DNA of 34,639 nucleotides from assembly GCA_036510575.1 (NCBI GenBank), contig DATCDR010000095.1, positions 1 through 34,639 on the forward strand. The letters run 5' to 3'. Made by a program: the position numbers and the translations under genes. Positions 1 to 8,190 of this stretch are shown here, in pieces (the stretch's first letter is position 1; each line of letters begins with the position of its first letter). The stretch comes from DATCDR01 sp036510575. Its GTDB lineage: Bacteria > Actinomycetota > Acidimicrobiia > Acidimicrobiales > Bog-793. The notes under the pieces were generated by a model that was not told the DNA's origin, made no database searches, and saw nothing but the letters and a program-made list of their open reading frames with translations.

Positions 1-159
1 CGCCACAGCTACGCCACCCACCTGCTGGACAACGGAGCAGATCTTCGAGTGGTCCAGGAGCTGCTCGGGCACTCGAGCTTGAAGACGACCCAGATCTACA
101 CTCACGTCTCCAAGGAGCGACTCGTCGGCGTCTACCGTTCCGCGCACCCGAGGGCGTAG
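1..159 (+). CDS. xerC: Tyrosine recombinase XerC, C-terminal end (partial)
   Basis: This is the last 52 codons of a tyrosine recombinase running in from the left edge. The fragment begins at the Arg-His of the HxLRH box (RHSYATHLLDNGADLR), followed by the second conserved His in LLGHSSLKTTQ and the catalytic Tyr in IYTHVS. It ends RSAHPRA-stop at 157-159. Xer recombinases resolve chromosome dimers at dif by single-strand exchange. The symbol xerC rather than xerD is inferred from synteny: in actinobacteria xerC commonly sits just upstream of rpsB-tsf. The visible catalytic residues are intact, so nothing suggests a pseudogene. The N-terminal SAM-like domain lies outside the window. Confidence 0.88.
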   Translation, partial: RHSYATHLLDNGADLRVVQELLGHSSLKTTQIYTHVSKERLVGVYRSAHPRA

Positions 160-213
160 CCGGGGCCCGGTCGCTCCAGGGCGCGGTTTACCTCGGCGCT
201 GCAATGCCACTGG

Positions 214-914
214 TCAAGGGCGCTTTGTGAGCGTCGCAAGGATCAGCCGTGCGATGACCGCGTAGCCCCAGCTCGCTTCGCGTGCACGTCTTGGAGCTGG
301 CAGTAGTAGGTGAGGGTGCAGACGTCGGCGACAGCGACTGGGAGAGTCCCATACGGCGGATCGCTCGTTGTCTCGGCAAGCGGCGTGTACGCACCAGTCG
401 CTGCGGTCACGTCCACGAATCGAGCGTCGACGGCGAGGTAGCTCGCGCGGAGCGCGGGATTGAAGATGCGCAGAAATTCGGCAAGCGAGAGCGTCGCCGG
501 CCTTTTTAGCGAAGGGCTACCCGACCGGTAGAGGCCGAGCAAGATGTCGGGATACGTGGTGCCGACGATCGGCACGCCAGAACCACCAGAACCACCAGAA
601 CCAGCAGCGCGACCGAGACCCGCGAGCAGCACGGCTAGGTTCTTCGCTGCGACTTTGTCGACACCGGTCGCGCACGAGATGGCGATCTGGGGCGCGCTGC
701 AGGCGAGCAGGTCGTTACTGCCATTCGAGACGGTGATGAGCCCGGTCTCTCTGCGGTGCTCGGAGATGAACTGCTCAGCGGCAGCAGCCTGGGTTGTATA
801 TGCGATGCGAGAGAAGGACTCGGTGGTGACGCAGATGCGTGCACTGGGACAGTTCTGGGCAGCCGTCACCGCGTTCACAAGGTCATTGCCGTGTCGACAT
901 CGCCGCGTTGGCAT
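214..914 (-). pseudogene. SGNH/GDSL-type secreted esterase, truncated and frameshifted
   Basis: The minus-strand frame from ATG at 914 to the stop at 243 encodes a 223-residue piece of an SGNH hydrolase. SNGSNDLLAC is block III (GxND), PIVGTTYPDILLG is the following strand, and QDVHAKRAG is block V (DxxH, catalytic Asp and His). Two defects are visible. The N-terminus lacks the signal peptide and the GDS(L) nucleophile block, and the frame is closed upstream by a stop at 951-953. At the C-terminus the normal family ending appears in another frame after AKRAG: GYAVIARLILATL, with a stop at 214-216. This implies an indel at the C4 run near 266-269. The gene lies divergent to rpsB. It is probably a decaying gene; a sequencing indel could explain only the 3' break. 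Confidence 0.72.
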
Positions 915-962
915 CTGGATTGGTTGTCTCGATCGCCGACCGGTCGCGATTTAGCCGTGGTT

Positions 963-971
963 TGCTACGAT
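963..971 (+). promoter_or_regulatory. Candidate extended -10 promoter for the rpsB operon
   Basis: TGCTACGAT fits an extended -10 element (TGn-TANNNT). It lies 124 bases upstream of rpsB, between the divergent SGNH remnant and the operon. No good -35 hexamer is seen at 16-18 bases. The rest of 972-1080 would be a leader of about 100 bases containing a short inverted sequence, CCCGGGTACGGG. The assignment rests on motif matching only. Confidence 0.3.
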
Positions 972-1094
972 GAAGCGCCCGGACATCCCGGGTACGGGAC
1001 TGAGTCGTTGCCCCGTCGCCACTCGTCACGATGCACCCACGGTCGCCTTCTGGGCGCGGCATCGTGATTGGAAGAACCGCTGGAGGATAACTAG

Positions 1095-1898
1095 ATGGCT
1101 GATCAAGAGCCTGTCGTCACTATGAAACAGCTGCTCGAGGCAGGTGTGCACTTTGGGCACCAGACTCGCCGCTGGAACCCAAAGATGAAGCGCTTTCTCT
1201 ACGGAGAGCGCAATGGCATCTACGTCATCGATCTGCACCAGACGTTGACGCGGATCGACAGCGCCTACACCTACGTACGAAACCTGGTCGCAGGTGGCGG
1301 CAACATTCTGTTCGTCGGCACGAAAAAGCAGACGCAGGATCCGATCGCTGAGTACGCGACCGGCTGCGGCATGCCGTACGTGAACGAGCGGTGGCTCGGC
1401 GGCATGCTCACCAACTTCGAGACGATGGCCGGGCGAGTCCGAAAGCTCGGCGAGCTCGAGGAGCAACGGCGCACCGGCGAGTTCGATGTAATGACGAAAA
1501 AGGAGGCGCTGCTGCTCAGCCGTGAGCTCGAGAAATTGCAGCGCAACCTCGGTGGCATCCGGAACCTGCACCGTCTGCCGGACGCGATCTTCGTGATCGA
1601 CACGAAAAAGGAGCACATCGCCGTAACCGAGGCGAACAAGCTGGGCCTTCCCGTGATCGCGGTCGTCGACACCAACTGCGACCCTGACGTGATCGACTAC
1701 GTCATCCCCGGCAACGACGACGCCATCCGCTCTGGACGGCTGATGTGCCGCATCATCTCCGACGCGGTCAATGAGGGTCGGCTGATGGCGAGCCGTCGTG
1801 CAGCGCACTCGCTTCGTCAGGCGGCACCCGAGGTGAAGAAGGTAGAAGAGCCCGTACGCATCCCCGCCGCAGTAGCGGCCGTTACTGAAGAGGACTGA
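1095..1898 (+). CDS. rpsB: 30S ribosomal protein S2
   Basis: Ribosomal protein S2, 267 residues, a normal bacterial length. It binds the 30S subunit near the head-body junction and recruits bS1. Family landmarks are visible: LLEAGVHFGHQTRRWNPKM near the N-terminus, NGIYVIDLHQT, then FVGTKKQTQDPI, RWLGGMLTNFETM and DAIFVIDTKKEHIAVTEA, with VIAVVDTNCDP and YVIPGNDDAIRS toward the C-terminus. The ATG start is set by GGAGGA at 1082-1087, eight bases upstream (7-base gap from the longer match). It is the first gene of the rpsB-tsf-pyrH-frr block, and tsf follows after 8 bases. Confidence 0.98.
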   Translation: MADQEPVVTMKQLLEAGVHFGHQTRRWNPKMKRFLYGERNGIYVIDLHQTLTRIDSAYTYVRNLVAGGGNILFVGTKKQTQDPIAEYATGCGMPYVNERWLGGMLTNFETMAGRVRKLGELEEQRRTGEFDVMTKKEALLLSRELEKLQRNLGGIRNLHRLPDAIFVIDTKKEHIAVTEANKLGLPVIAVVDTNCDPDVIDYVIPGNDDAIRSGRLMCRIISDAVNEGRLMASRRAAHSLRQAAPEVKKVEEPVRIPAAVAAVTEED

Positions 1899-1906
1899 GA
1901 AGAGAG

Positions 1907-2701
1907 ATGGCAGAGTTCACAGCCAAGGACGTCGCGGCACTCCGGGCACGGACCGGTGCCGGCATCCTCGACTGCCGGAGAGCACTAATCGAGAACGACG
2001 GCGACATCGAGAAGTCGGTCGTCTGGCTCCGTGAGCAGGGCCTCTCTGGCGCGACACGCCGCGCGGACCGCGAGCGTGGCGAGGGCGCAGTCTCCGTCGT
2101 CGTCAACGACGGCAAGGGCGCCGTGGTGGCGCTCGAATGCGAGACGGACTTCGTCGCGAAGTCCGCCGAGTTCGTCCGCCTCGTCGATGACATCGCCGAC
2201 AGCTTCGCCGCCTCTGGCGAGGAGGGAATCGCCGCGCACGAATCAGAGATCGACTCGCTCAAGCTCACCTTGAAGGAGAACATTGCACTCGGCGCGACCA
2301 AGCGCTTCGTTGCCGAAGATGGTGACGTGCTCGAGAGCTACCTGCACGTGCAAAACGGGCGTGGTGTGAACGGCGTCCTCGTCGAGCTCTCCGGTGGAAG
2401 CGCCGAACTGGCGCACGACATCGCCGTGCACATCGCCTTCGCCCGTCCCGAGTACTTGACCCGCGATGAGGTGCCGGCCGCAGTGGTCGCAGCCGAGCGG
2501 GAGACGATCGCCGCGATTTCTCGAAACGAAGGCAAGCCCGAGGCGCAGCTCGACAAGATCATCGAGGGCCGCCTGACCGGTTGGTACAAGGACCGGGTGC
2601 TGGTTGATCAGGCCTACGCCAGGGACGACAAGATGTCGATCTCCCAGGTACTTGGTGGTGCGACGGTCCGTCGCTTCGCGCAGGTCGTAGTCGGCGCCTG
2701 A
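1907..2701 (+). CDS. tsf: Elongation factor Ts
   Basis: EF-Ts, 264 residues, the nucleotide exchange factor that releases GDP from EF-Tu. The N-terminal UBA-like helix region reads FTAKDVAALRARTGAGILDC, followed by ECETDFVAKSAEFV. The TDFV core (residues 80-83) is the loop that inserts into the EF-Tu G domain. The long form with two core subdomains and a C-terminal module is kept, as in E. coli and Mycobacterium rather than the short Thermus type. A purine-rich AGAAGAGAG precedes the ATG. The stop codon at 2699-2701 is directly followed by the pyrH ribosome-binding site. Confidence 0.98.
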   Translation: MAEFTAKDVAALRARTGAGILDCRRALIENDGDIEKSVVWLREQGLSGATRRADRERGEGAVSVVVNDGKGAVVALECETDFVAKSAEFVRLVDDIADSFAASGEEGIAAHESEIDSLKLTLKENIALGATKRFVAEDGDVLESYLHVQNGRGVNGVLVELSGGSAELAHDIAVHIAFARPEYLTRDEVPAAVVAAERETIAAISRNEGKPEAQLDKIIEGRLTGWYKDRVLVDQAYARDDKMSISQVLGGATVRRFAQVVVGA

Positions 2702-2713
2702 GTGGAGGTCGCG

Positions 2714-3466
2714 ATGAGCCTCGGCGACGTCGCTGCCGCACACAAGTCGGCACGCTGGCCGCGCGCGGTCTTGAAGATCTCCGGCGAGGCACTCGCCTCC
2801 CAGGCCTCTGACGAGACGATCGACGCGCCGACAGTCCGTCGAATCGCGAAAGAGATCGCCGAGACCATTACCGAGACCGGCGTCGAGCTGGCCGTGATGG
2901 TGGGTGGCGGGAACATCTGGCGAGGTCAGACCGGTGCAGGTGAGGGCATGGATCGCGCGGCCTCCGACACCATGGGGATGCTCGCCACGGTGATCAACGC
3001 TCTCGCGCTCCAAGACGCCATCGAGCGCGAGGGGCGGCCCACCCGCGTGATGTCGGCGCTTGCGATGTCAGAGGTCTGCGAGCCCTACATCCGCCGTCGG
3101 GCGATCCGCCACCTCGAGAAGGGCCGCGTCGTCATTTTCGCCGCAGGCATGGGTCAGCCGTTCTTCACCACCGATACCCCGGCTGCGCTTCGAGCCGTCG
3201 AGATCGAGGCGAGCGTGGTCTTAAAGGGCACGCACTCCGGTGTCGACGGCGTCTACTCAGCTGATCCGCGACTCCATCCTGAGGCATCGCTTTTCGACGC
3301 GGTCAGCTTCATGGACGTGATCACGAAGGACCTTCGCGTCATGGACCTCACCGCCATCACCTTTTGCCGGGACAACGCGCTCCCCGTACTGGTGTTCGAC
3401 CTCATGACGCCCGGGAATATTCATCGTGCCCTCACCGGCGACCGTATAGGTACGCTGATCTCGTGA
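2714..3466 (+). CDS. pyrH: UMP kinase
   Basis: UMP kinase of the amino-acid-kinase fold, 250 residues from ATG 2714. It phosphorylates UMP to UDP with ATP in pyrimidine nucleotide synthesis. Landmarks are VLKISGEAL (phosphate binding), VMVGGGNIWRG, DRAASDTMGMLATVINALAL, the GMGQPFFTTDTPAALRA loop and GTHSGVDGVYSADPR. A GTG at 2702 would add four residues, but GGAGG at 2704-2708 sits five bases before ATG 2714 and decides the start. The stop overlaps the frr start in GTGA, so translation is probably coupled. Confidence 0.97.
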   Translation: MSLGDVAAAHKSARWPRAVLKISGEALASQASDETIDAPTVRRIAKEIAETITETGVELAVMVGGGNIWRGQTGAGEGMDRAASDTMGMLATVINALALQDAIEREGRPTRVMSALAMSEVCEPYIRRRAIRHLEKGRVVIFAAGMGQPFFTTDTPAALRAVEIEASVVLKGTHSGVDGVYSADPRLHPEASLFDAVSFMDVITKDLRVMDLTAITFCRDNALPVLVFDLMTPGNIHRALTGDRIGTLIS

Positions 3467-4035
3467 GCGACGAGACCCTGATCGAAATAGCGCTCGAGGA
3501 GACCCGCGACAAGATGGCTCGCGCGATCGAGCACATCAAGAACGAGTTCGCGACGGTTCGGACCGGAAGGGCGACGCCACAGCTCGTCGATCGCCTAAAG
3601 GTCGAGTACTTCGGCAGCGACGTGCCCCTGCAACAACTCGCCGGAGTCACGGTCTCTGAGGCGAGGGTGCTCGTCATCAACCCCTACGACAAGGGCGCGC
3701 TGAAAGCGATCGAGAAGGCCATCGTCTCCTCCGACCTCGGCGTGAACCCTTCGAACGATGGTGCCGTGATCCGGCTCTCGTTCCCGCCGCTTACCGAGGA
3801 GCGGCGAAAAGAGCTCGTAAAGGTCGTCCGTCAGCGCGCCGAGGATGGCAGGGTGGCGCTTCGAAATGTGCGGCGCCAGACCCGCCACGAGCTCGAGTCG
3901 CTCGAGCACGACAGCGAGATCTCCTCTGATGACCTCGAGTGGGCCGAAAAGGAGCTCGACGTGATCACCCAGCACGTCGTGGCAGAGGTCGATCGCCTAC
4001 TTGGCCACAAAGAGCAGGAGCTCCTCGAGGTTTGA
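3463..4035 (+). CDS. frr: Ribosome recycling factor
   Basis: RRF, 190 residues, which with EF-G splits post-termination ribosomes. The family sequence starts at GTG 3463 (SDETLIEIALEETRDKMARA), matching the normal N-terminus. Further landmarks are EFATVRTGRATPQLVDRLKV, the INPYDKGALKAIEKAI segment, GAVIRLSFPPLTEERRKELV and the C-terminal KELDVITQHVVAEVDRLL. The frame is open farther upstream inside pyrH, but that part is unrelated to RRF. The GTGA overlap with pyrH supports this start. The final codons overlap a possible TTG start of cdsA at 4032. Confidence 0.97.
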   Translation: MSDETLIEIALEETRDKMARAIEHIKNEFATVRTGRATPQLVDRLKVEYFGSDVPLQQLAGVTVSEARVLVINPYDKGALKAIEKAIVSSDLGVNPSNDGAVIRLSFPPLTEERRKELVKVVRQRAEDGRVALRNVRRQTRHELESLEHDSEISSDDLEWAEKELDVITQHVVAEVDRLLGHKEQELLEV

Positions 4036-4046
4036 CCGAGAACCCG

Positions 4047-5492
4047 ATGGCGCGAGACGTTCATATCGACGACGCCGATCCGGTGGCGGACGAGCTGGAC
4101 CGCCCGCCTCATCGACCAGAGCGCGCCACCTATGTCGACCCGACGCCAACCGGGATGCTTCGTATCGACGCGATCGCCGCGGGAGCCTTCGCAGCGCGCT
4201 CGGAAAGGACCGAGCTGCCAGATGCCGATGACCGCCTCGAAGAGGACGACTGCAGTATCACCGAGGTCGCAGAGTTCGAGCTCCCTGCATGGGTGGACCC
4301 GCCGACCGGGGCGGTGCCACGCGTGCTGCTCGAACAGTCCGACGTCGCCGGCACGACCAGTGAGCTCCTTCGGGGTCCGACGTGGCGTCAAGAGGCGGAG
4401 AGCTTTCTCGAGGACATCGACCTCTCCTTCTTGATCCCAGAAGATGGCCCCGATGACGCGATGGCGGGTCGGCTACTCGACCCAGAGGCGCCGTTCGCGT
4501 TCGTACTTGACGAGGACCGCGAGGTGGCGCCCGTCCTTCCTGAGCTCGAGGCGCTTGAGGTCGGCGATGAAGGCGCGTGGCATGAGCTTCTGACCCCTCC
4601 CCAGGTCGCGCCACGGACCAAGCGCCGTCACGGCGCGCATCGCGCGCGCTACGCCGCGCCGGCGACCCCTGCCGGTAAGCGCAACTTGTGGCGAGCGACC
4701 TTGACCGGGGTGATGCTCGCTGGGGTGGCCCTTGGCTGCTTCTTCGTCGGAGCGATCGCAACAGAGGTTCTCGTTGCAGTTGCCGCCACTGTTGCCGCGG
4801 GCGAGCTCTTCGCCGTCTTGCAGCGTGGCAGCTACCGTCCAGCTACGTGGGTCGGCCTTCTCGCCGTCCCGGCGATGACGGTCGGTGCCTATCTCCGTGG
4901 ACCGCTCGGCATCATCGACGTGGTCGCGGTCACGTTCTTAGTACTCGGTGTGTGGTGCCTCTCGTCTAAAAGCGGCGACGAGGCGTTGATCAACTTTTCG
5001 GTGAGTTTCCTCGTCATCGGCTGGGTCGGAGGATGTGGTGCATTCGCAGCGCTCTTGCTATCGCCCGCCGCGCACCCACACGGACACGGCGTCGCCCTTA
5101 TCGGCTGCACGATCGCGCTGGTCGTCGCGAACGACATCGGTGCCTACCTAGTCGGATCGAAGTTCGGCCGCCGGCATCTCGCCGCCAAGATCAGCCCAGG
5201 AAAGACAGTCGAAGGCCTGCTCGGCGGCACCGTGCTCAGCTTGATCGTCGCAGGCGCGCTCGTTTCACGGGTTCACCCGTTCACACTCGGCGTCGCTGTG
5301 CTGCTCGGTGTGGTCGTTTCGGCGCTCGCGCCCTGTGGCGACCTGCTCGAATCGAAGATCAAGCGTGACCTCGGTGTGAAGGACATGTCGAATCTGCTGC
5401 CGAGCCACGGCGGGTTGTTCGACCGGATCGACGCCACGCTCTTCGTGCTTCCCGCTGCCTACGTGCTCTTTGCGATCGCAAGGCTGCACTAG
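4047..5492 (+). CDS. cdsA: Phosphatidate cytidylyltransferase with long acidic N-terminal extension
   Basis: CDP-diacylglycerol synthase, 481 residues from ATG 4047. It converts phosphatidic acid and CTP to CDP-DAG at the inner membrane. Only residues from about 215 on are the usual multi-spanning enzyme. The CDP-DAG synthase signature at 436-462 (SKIKRDLGVKDMSNLLPSHG, then GLFDRID) is intact with its conserved Lys/Asp residues. Residues 1-212 are an extra soluble region, strongly acidic, containing LPAWVDPPTGAVPRVL at 79-94. It ends in a basic stretch (TKRRHGAHRARY, 191-202) just before the first membrane segment. An alternative start is TTG 4032 (TTGA overlap with frr), adding five residues. 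The location between frr and dxr is the standard operon order. Confidence 0.93.
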   Translation: MARDVHIDDADPVADELDRPPHRPERATYVDPTPTGMLRIDAIAAGAFAARSERTELPDADDRLEEDDCSITEVAEFELPAWVDPPTGAVPRVLLEQSDVAGTTSELLRGPTWRQEAESFLEDIDLSFLIPEDGPDDAMAGRLLDPEAPFAFVLDEDREVAPVLPELEALEVGDEGAWHELLTPPQVAPRTKRRHGAHRARYAAPATPAGKRNLWRATLTGVMLAGVALGCFFVGAIATEVLVAVAATVAAGELFAVLQRGSYRPATWVGLLAVPAMTVGAYLRGPLGIIDVVAVTFLVLGVWCLSSKSGDEALINFSVSFLVIGWVGGCGAFAALLLSPAAHPHGHGVALIGCTIALVVANDIGAYLVGSKFGRRHLAAKISPGKTVEGLLGGTVLSLIVAGALVSRVHPFTLGVAVLLGVVVSALAPCGDLLESKIKRDLGVKDMSNLLPSHGGLFDRIDATLFVLPAAYVLFAIARLH

Positions 5493-5495
5493 GCA

Positions 5496-6695
5496 ATGCG
5501 TGCAGTCAGTCTCGTCGGTTCGACCGGCTCGATCGGAACCCAGGCCCTCGAGGTCATCGCTCGTGCCCCAGATGAGTTCCGAGTAGTCGCGCTGGCCGCC
5601 AACTCCTCGGTCACAGCCCTTGCCGAACAGGCGAATCTCTTCCGCCCGGACGTAGTCGGAATCGTCGATTCATCCCTCGCCGAGACACTGGCGTCGCTCG
5701 TGCCTAAGGGGACCGAGGTGATCAGCGGGCAGGGTGTTCTCGCTGCCCTCGCCGGAGTGGGTGACATCGTCTTGAACGCAGTCGTAGGCTTCGCGGGGCT
5801 CTCGGTGACCGTCGAGGCGTTGTCGTCTGGTCGACGCCTGGCGCTCGCGAACAAAGAGTCCCTCATCGCTGGCGCGCCGGTGGTGCAGCGCGCTCGGGCG
5901 ACGCCCGGTGCCGAGATCGTGCCGGTGGACTCCGAGCACTGTGCTATCCACCAGTGCCTCGGCCTACACCGCCACGTGAGTGCCGAGAAGTTGAGCGGCC
6001 GCGGGCCGTCCCAGCCTGACGAGGTGTCGAGGCTGCTCGTCACAGCTAGTGGCGGGCCATTCCGGGGCAGAGCCCGCGAGGACCTGTGCTCGGTCACGAT
6101 CGAAGAGGCGCTCGCGCATCCGACCTGGAAGATGGGGCCAAAGATCACGATTGACTCCTCGACGCTGATGAACAAAGGCCTGGAGGTGATCGAGGCGCAC
6201 GAGCTCTTCGGGGTCGGCTACGACGAGATCGAGGTGGTCGTGCATCCGCAGTCGATCATCCACTCGATGGTCGAGTTCTGTGACGGGGCCACGATCGCAC
6301 AGCTCTCCAATCCGGACATGCGCCTCCCGATCGGCTACGCCCTGTCCTACCCTGATCGCTTCAGCCAGCCCTACGGCGTCATCGATTGGCTCGCACTTCG
6401 CCAGCTCGACTTCGACGCCCCGGACATGAAGGCCTTTCGGTGTCTCGCCCTGGCGTATGCCGCGGGTCGAGAAGGCGGCGATACGCCGGCGTGGTTGAAC
6501 GCCGCGAACGAGGTAGCGGTCGATGCCTTCTTGCGCGGTCGCATCGGCTGGCTCTCGATCGCAGAGGTCGTCGAGCGCACGCTCGAGGAGCACACAAGAG
6601 GCGAGCTTCTTTCGGTCGAGGACGTGCTCGTCGCGGACGAATCAGCGAGGCGCGTGGCCAAACAGGTGGTCGCGGCACTAGACAAGGCGGCGTGA
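5496..6695 (+). CDS. dxr: 1-deoxy-D-xylulose 5-phosphate reductoisomerase
   Basis: DXR, 399 residues, the NADPH-dependent enzyme forming 2-C-methyl-D-erythritol 4-phosphate, the committed step of MEP isoprenoid synthesis. The NADPH-binding GSTGSIG is at residues 8-14 and LANKESLI at 117-124. The metal ligands are in PVDSEHCAIHQCL (D145, E147) and in NKGLEVIEAHELF (E230), with the substrate loop TASGGPFRG and HPQSIIHSMVEF following. It starts three bases after the cdsA stop. Its stop overlaps the next gene in GTGA, so cdsA-dxr-rseP are very probably cotranscribed. Confidence 0.97.
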   Translation: MRAVSLVGSTGSIGTQALEVIARAPDEFRVVALAANSSVTALAEQANLFRPDVVGIVDSSLAETLASLVPKGTEVISGQGVLAALAGVGDIVLNAVVGFAGLSVTVEALSSGRRLALANKESLIAGAPVVQRARATPGAEIVPVDSEHCAIHQCLGLHRHVSAEKLSGRGPSQPDEVSRLLVTASGGPFRGRAREDLCSVTIEEALAHPTWKMGPKITIDSSTLMNKGLEVIEAHELFGVGYDEIEVVVHPQSIIHSMVEFCDGATIAQLSNPDMRLPIGYALSYPDRFSQPYGVIDWLALRQLDFDAPDMKAFRCLALAYAAGREGGDTPAWLNAANEVAVDAFLRGRIGWLSIAEVVERTLEEHTRGELLSVEDVLVADESARRVAKQVVAALDKAA

Positions 6696-8014
6696 GCACT
6701 ACCAGCACGGTCGACCTGTCGCGCCCTACACCGGTCGAACCGCCCTCAAACACCGCGGCGCTGTTCCGCCTACTCGCGGCGATCCTGGTGATCGTCGCCC
6801 TCTGCGCGGTGCTGAACTCCCTCCCCGTCCTGCTCGTGATCGCGGCGTTGGTCGTGATGATCATGGTGCACGAGCTCGGGCACTTTATGGCCGCAAAGTT
6901 GTCGAAGATGAAGGTAACCGAGTACTTCCTCGGATTCGGGCCGCGTATCTGGTCGATCCGTCGCGGCGAGACGGAGTACGGCGTGAAGGCGATTCCCGCC
7001 GGGGGTTACGTGCGAGTTGTCGGCATGACCACTGCCGAGGAGATCGATCCAGTCGACGAGCCCAGGTCGTATCGCGAGGCGACCTTCCCCAGGCGTTTCC
7101 TTGTCGGCGTCGCGGGTTCGGCGATGCACTTCGTGATGGCGCTCTTGCTTTGTTACGGCCTCCTCGCATTTACCGGCGTGCCGACGGCAACCTCGGCGAT
7201 TGTCGGCTCGCTTCGCAACTTCGCGAACGCGACCGCACCTGCGGAAGCCTCGGGGATGAAAGCAGGTGACGTCCTCGTCTCCATCGACGGCAAGCAGTAC
7301 GCCAACGGGACGGACTTCGTCACCGCAATCCAGTCACATTCGGACCAGCGGATAACCGTCGTGGTTCGACGTCACGGTCGCCTGGTGACGCTGCGTATGA
7401 CGCCGCTTGACGGCAGGAAGGTGAAGACCGCAAAGAACGGCGCGGCGCTCGATCCCGCAGCTGGGCCGGCTGTCGGCGTCATCGGTATCGAGGTGAACTA
7501 CGCGGTGAAGAACGTGCGGGCGAATCCCCTCGTCGCGGTCCCACGCTCCGCGGTGCTGCTCGGTACGATGACGAAAGAGACCGTGATCGGGATGGGCGAG
7601 GTCTTCTCGCTCCACAGCCTCGGGAACTTCGCGCACCAGGTCGTGACCGCAACCGACAAGACCTCGGGCTCCGCGAACACATCTGCCTCCTCGACCGAGT
7701 TCGTCTCGGTAGTCGGCGCGGTCCAGATCGGCTCCCAGGCGGTTCGCCACAACATCGTCGACTTGTTGTTGATCCTGATCGGGATCAACCTCTTCGTCGG
7801 CATGATCAACCTCTTCCCGATGCTCCCACTCGATGGCGGTCACGTCGTGATCGCGATCTACGAGCGAATCCGCAGCCGTCGCGGTCACCCCTACCACGCT
7901 GACGTGACCAAGCTGATGCCCGTCGCCTACGTCTTTCTCATCGTGCTGCTTGCGATCGGTCTCGGCGCGCTCTACTTGAACATCCTCCATCCGGTCCGGC
8001 TGCCAGGTAGCTGA
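6692..8014 (+). CDS. rseP: RseP-type site-2 intramembrane metalloprotease
   Basis: A 440-residue membrane zinc protease of the S2P/M50 family, which cuts transmembrane substrates such as anti-sigma factors. The zinc site MVHELGHF (HELGH 60-64) lies in the second hydrophobic segment. Y-G-V-K-A-I-P-A-G-G-Y-V-R follows the typical S2P pattern. A single PDZ domain around GMKAGDVLVSIDGKQYANG sits in the extracytoplasmic loop, and the third zinc ligand is in LFPMLPLDGGH (D381). The start is GTG 6692, which overlaps the dxr stop (GTGA); the longer open frame inside dxr has no family similarity. Its anti-sigma substrate is not in this window. The dxr-rseP-ispG order is usual in actinobacteria. Confidence 0.95.
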   Translation: MSTTSTVDLSRPTPVEPPSNTAALFRLLAAILVIVALCAVLNSLPVLLVIAALVVMIMVHELGHFMAAKLSKMKVTEYFLGFGPRIWSIRRGETEYGVKAIPAGGYVRVVGMTTAEEIDPVDEPRSYREATFPRRFLVGVAGSAMHFVMALLLCYGLLAFTGVPTATSAIVGSLRNFANATAPAEASGMKAGDVLVSIDGKQYANGTDFVTAIQSHSDQRITVVVRRHGRLVTLRMTPLDGRKVKTAKNGAALDPAAGPAVGVIGIEVNYAVKNVRANPLVAVPRSAVLLGTMTKETVIGMGEVFSLHSLGNFAHQVVTATDKTSGSANTSASSTEFVSVVGAVQIGSQAVRHNIVDLLLILIGINLFVGMINLFPMLPLDGGHVVIAIYERIRSRRGHPYHADVTKLMPVAYVFLIVLLAIGLGALYLNILHPVRLPGS

Positions 8015-8190
8015 GCAGCGCGCAAGTGGCGACATCGCGCCCGAAAGGGGGCGGCGGGATGCGGTGGGGATATGCCGCACTAACAGCAGCGTCGCGAGAA
8101 TTTCACCCCCGTTAGCTGCGCTGTAACTTCTACGACCCTAGGCTGAGGGGGTAGCGCTGCAGTATGGCGCCCAACGAGGAGGCAGACCGG

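Noticed and set aside
8101..8150. Possible ispG promoter with TAGGCT as -10
   Set aside because: No acceptable -35 at 16-18 bases; the motif alone is too common.
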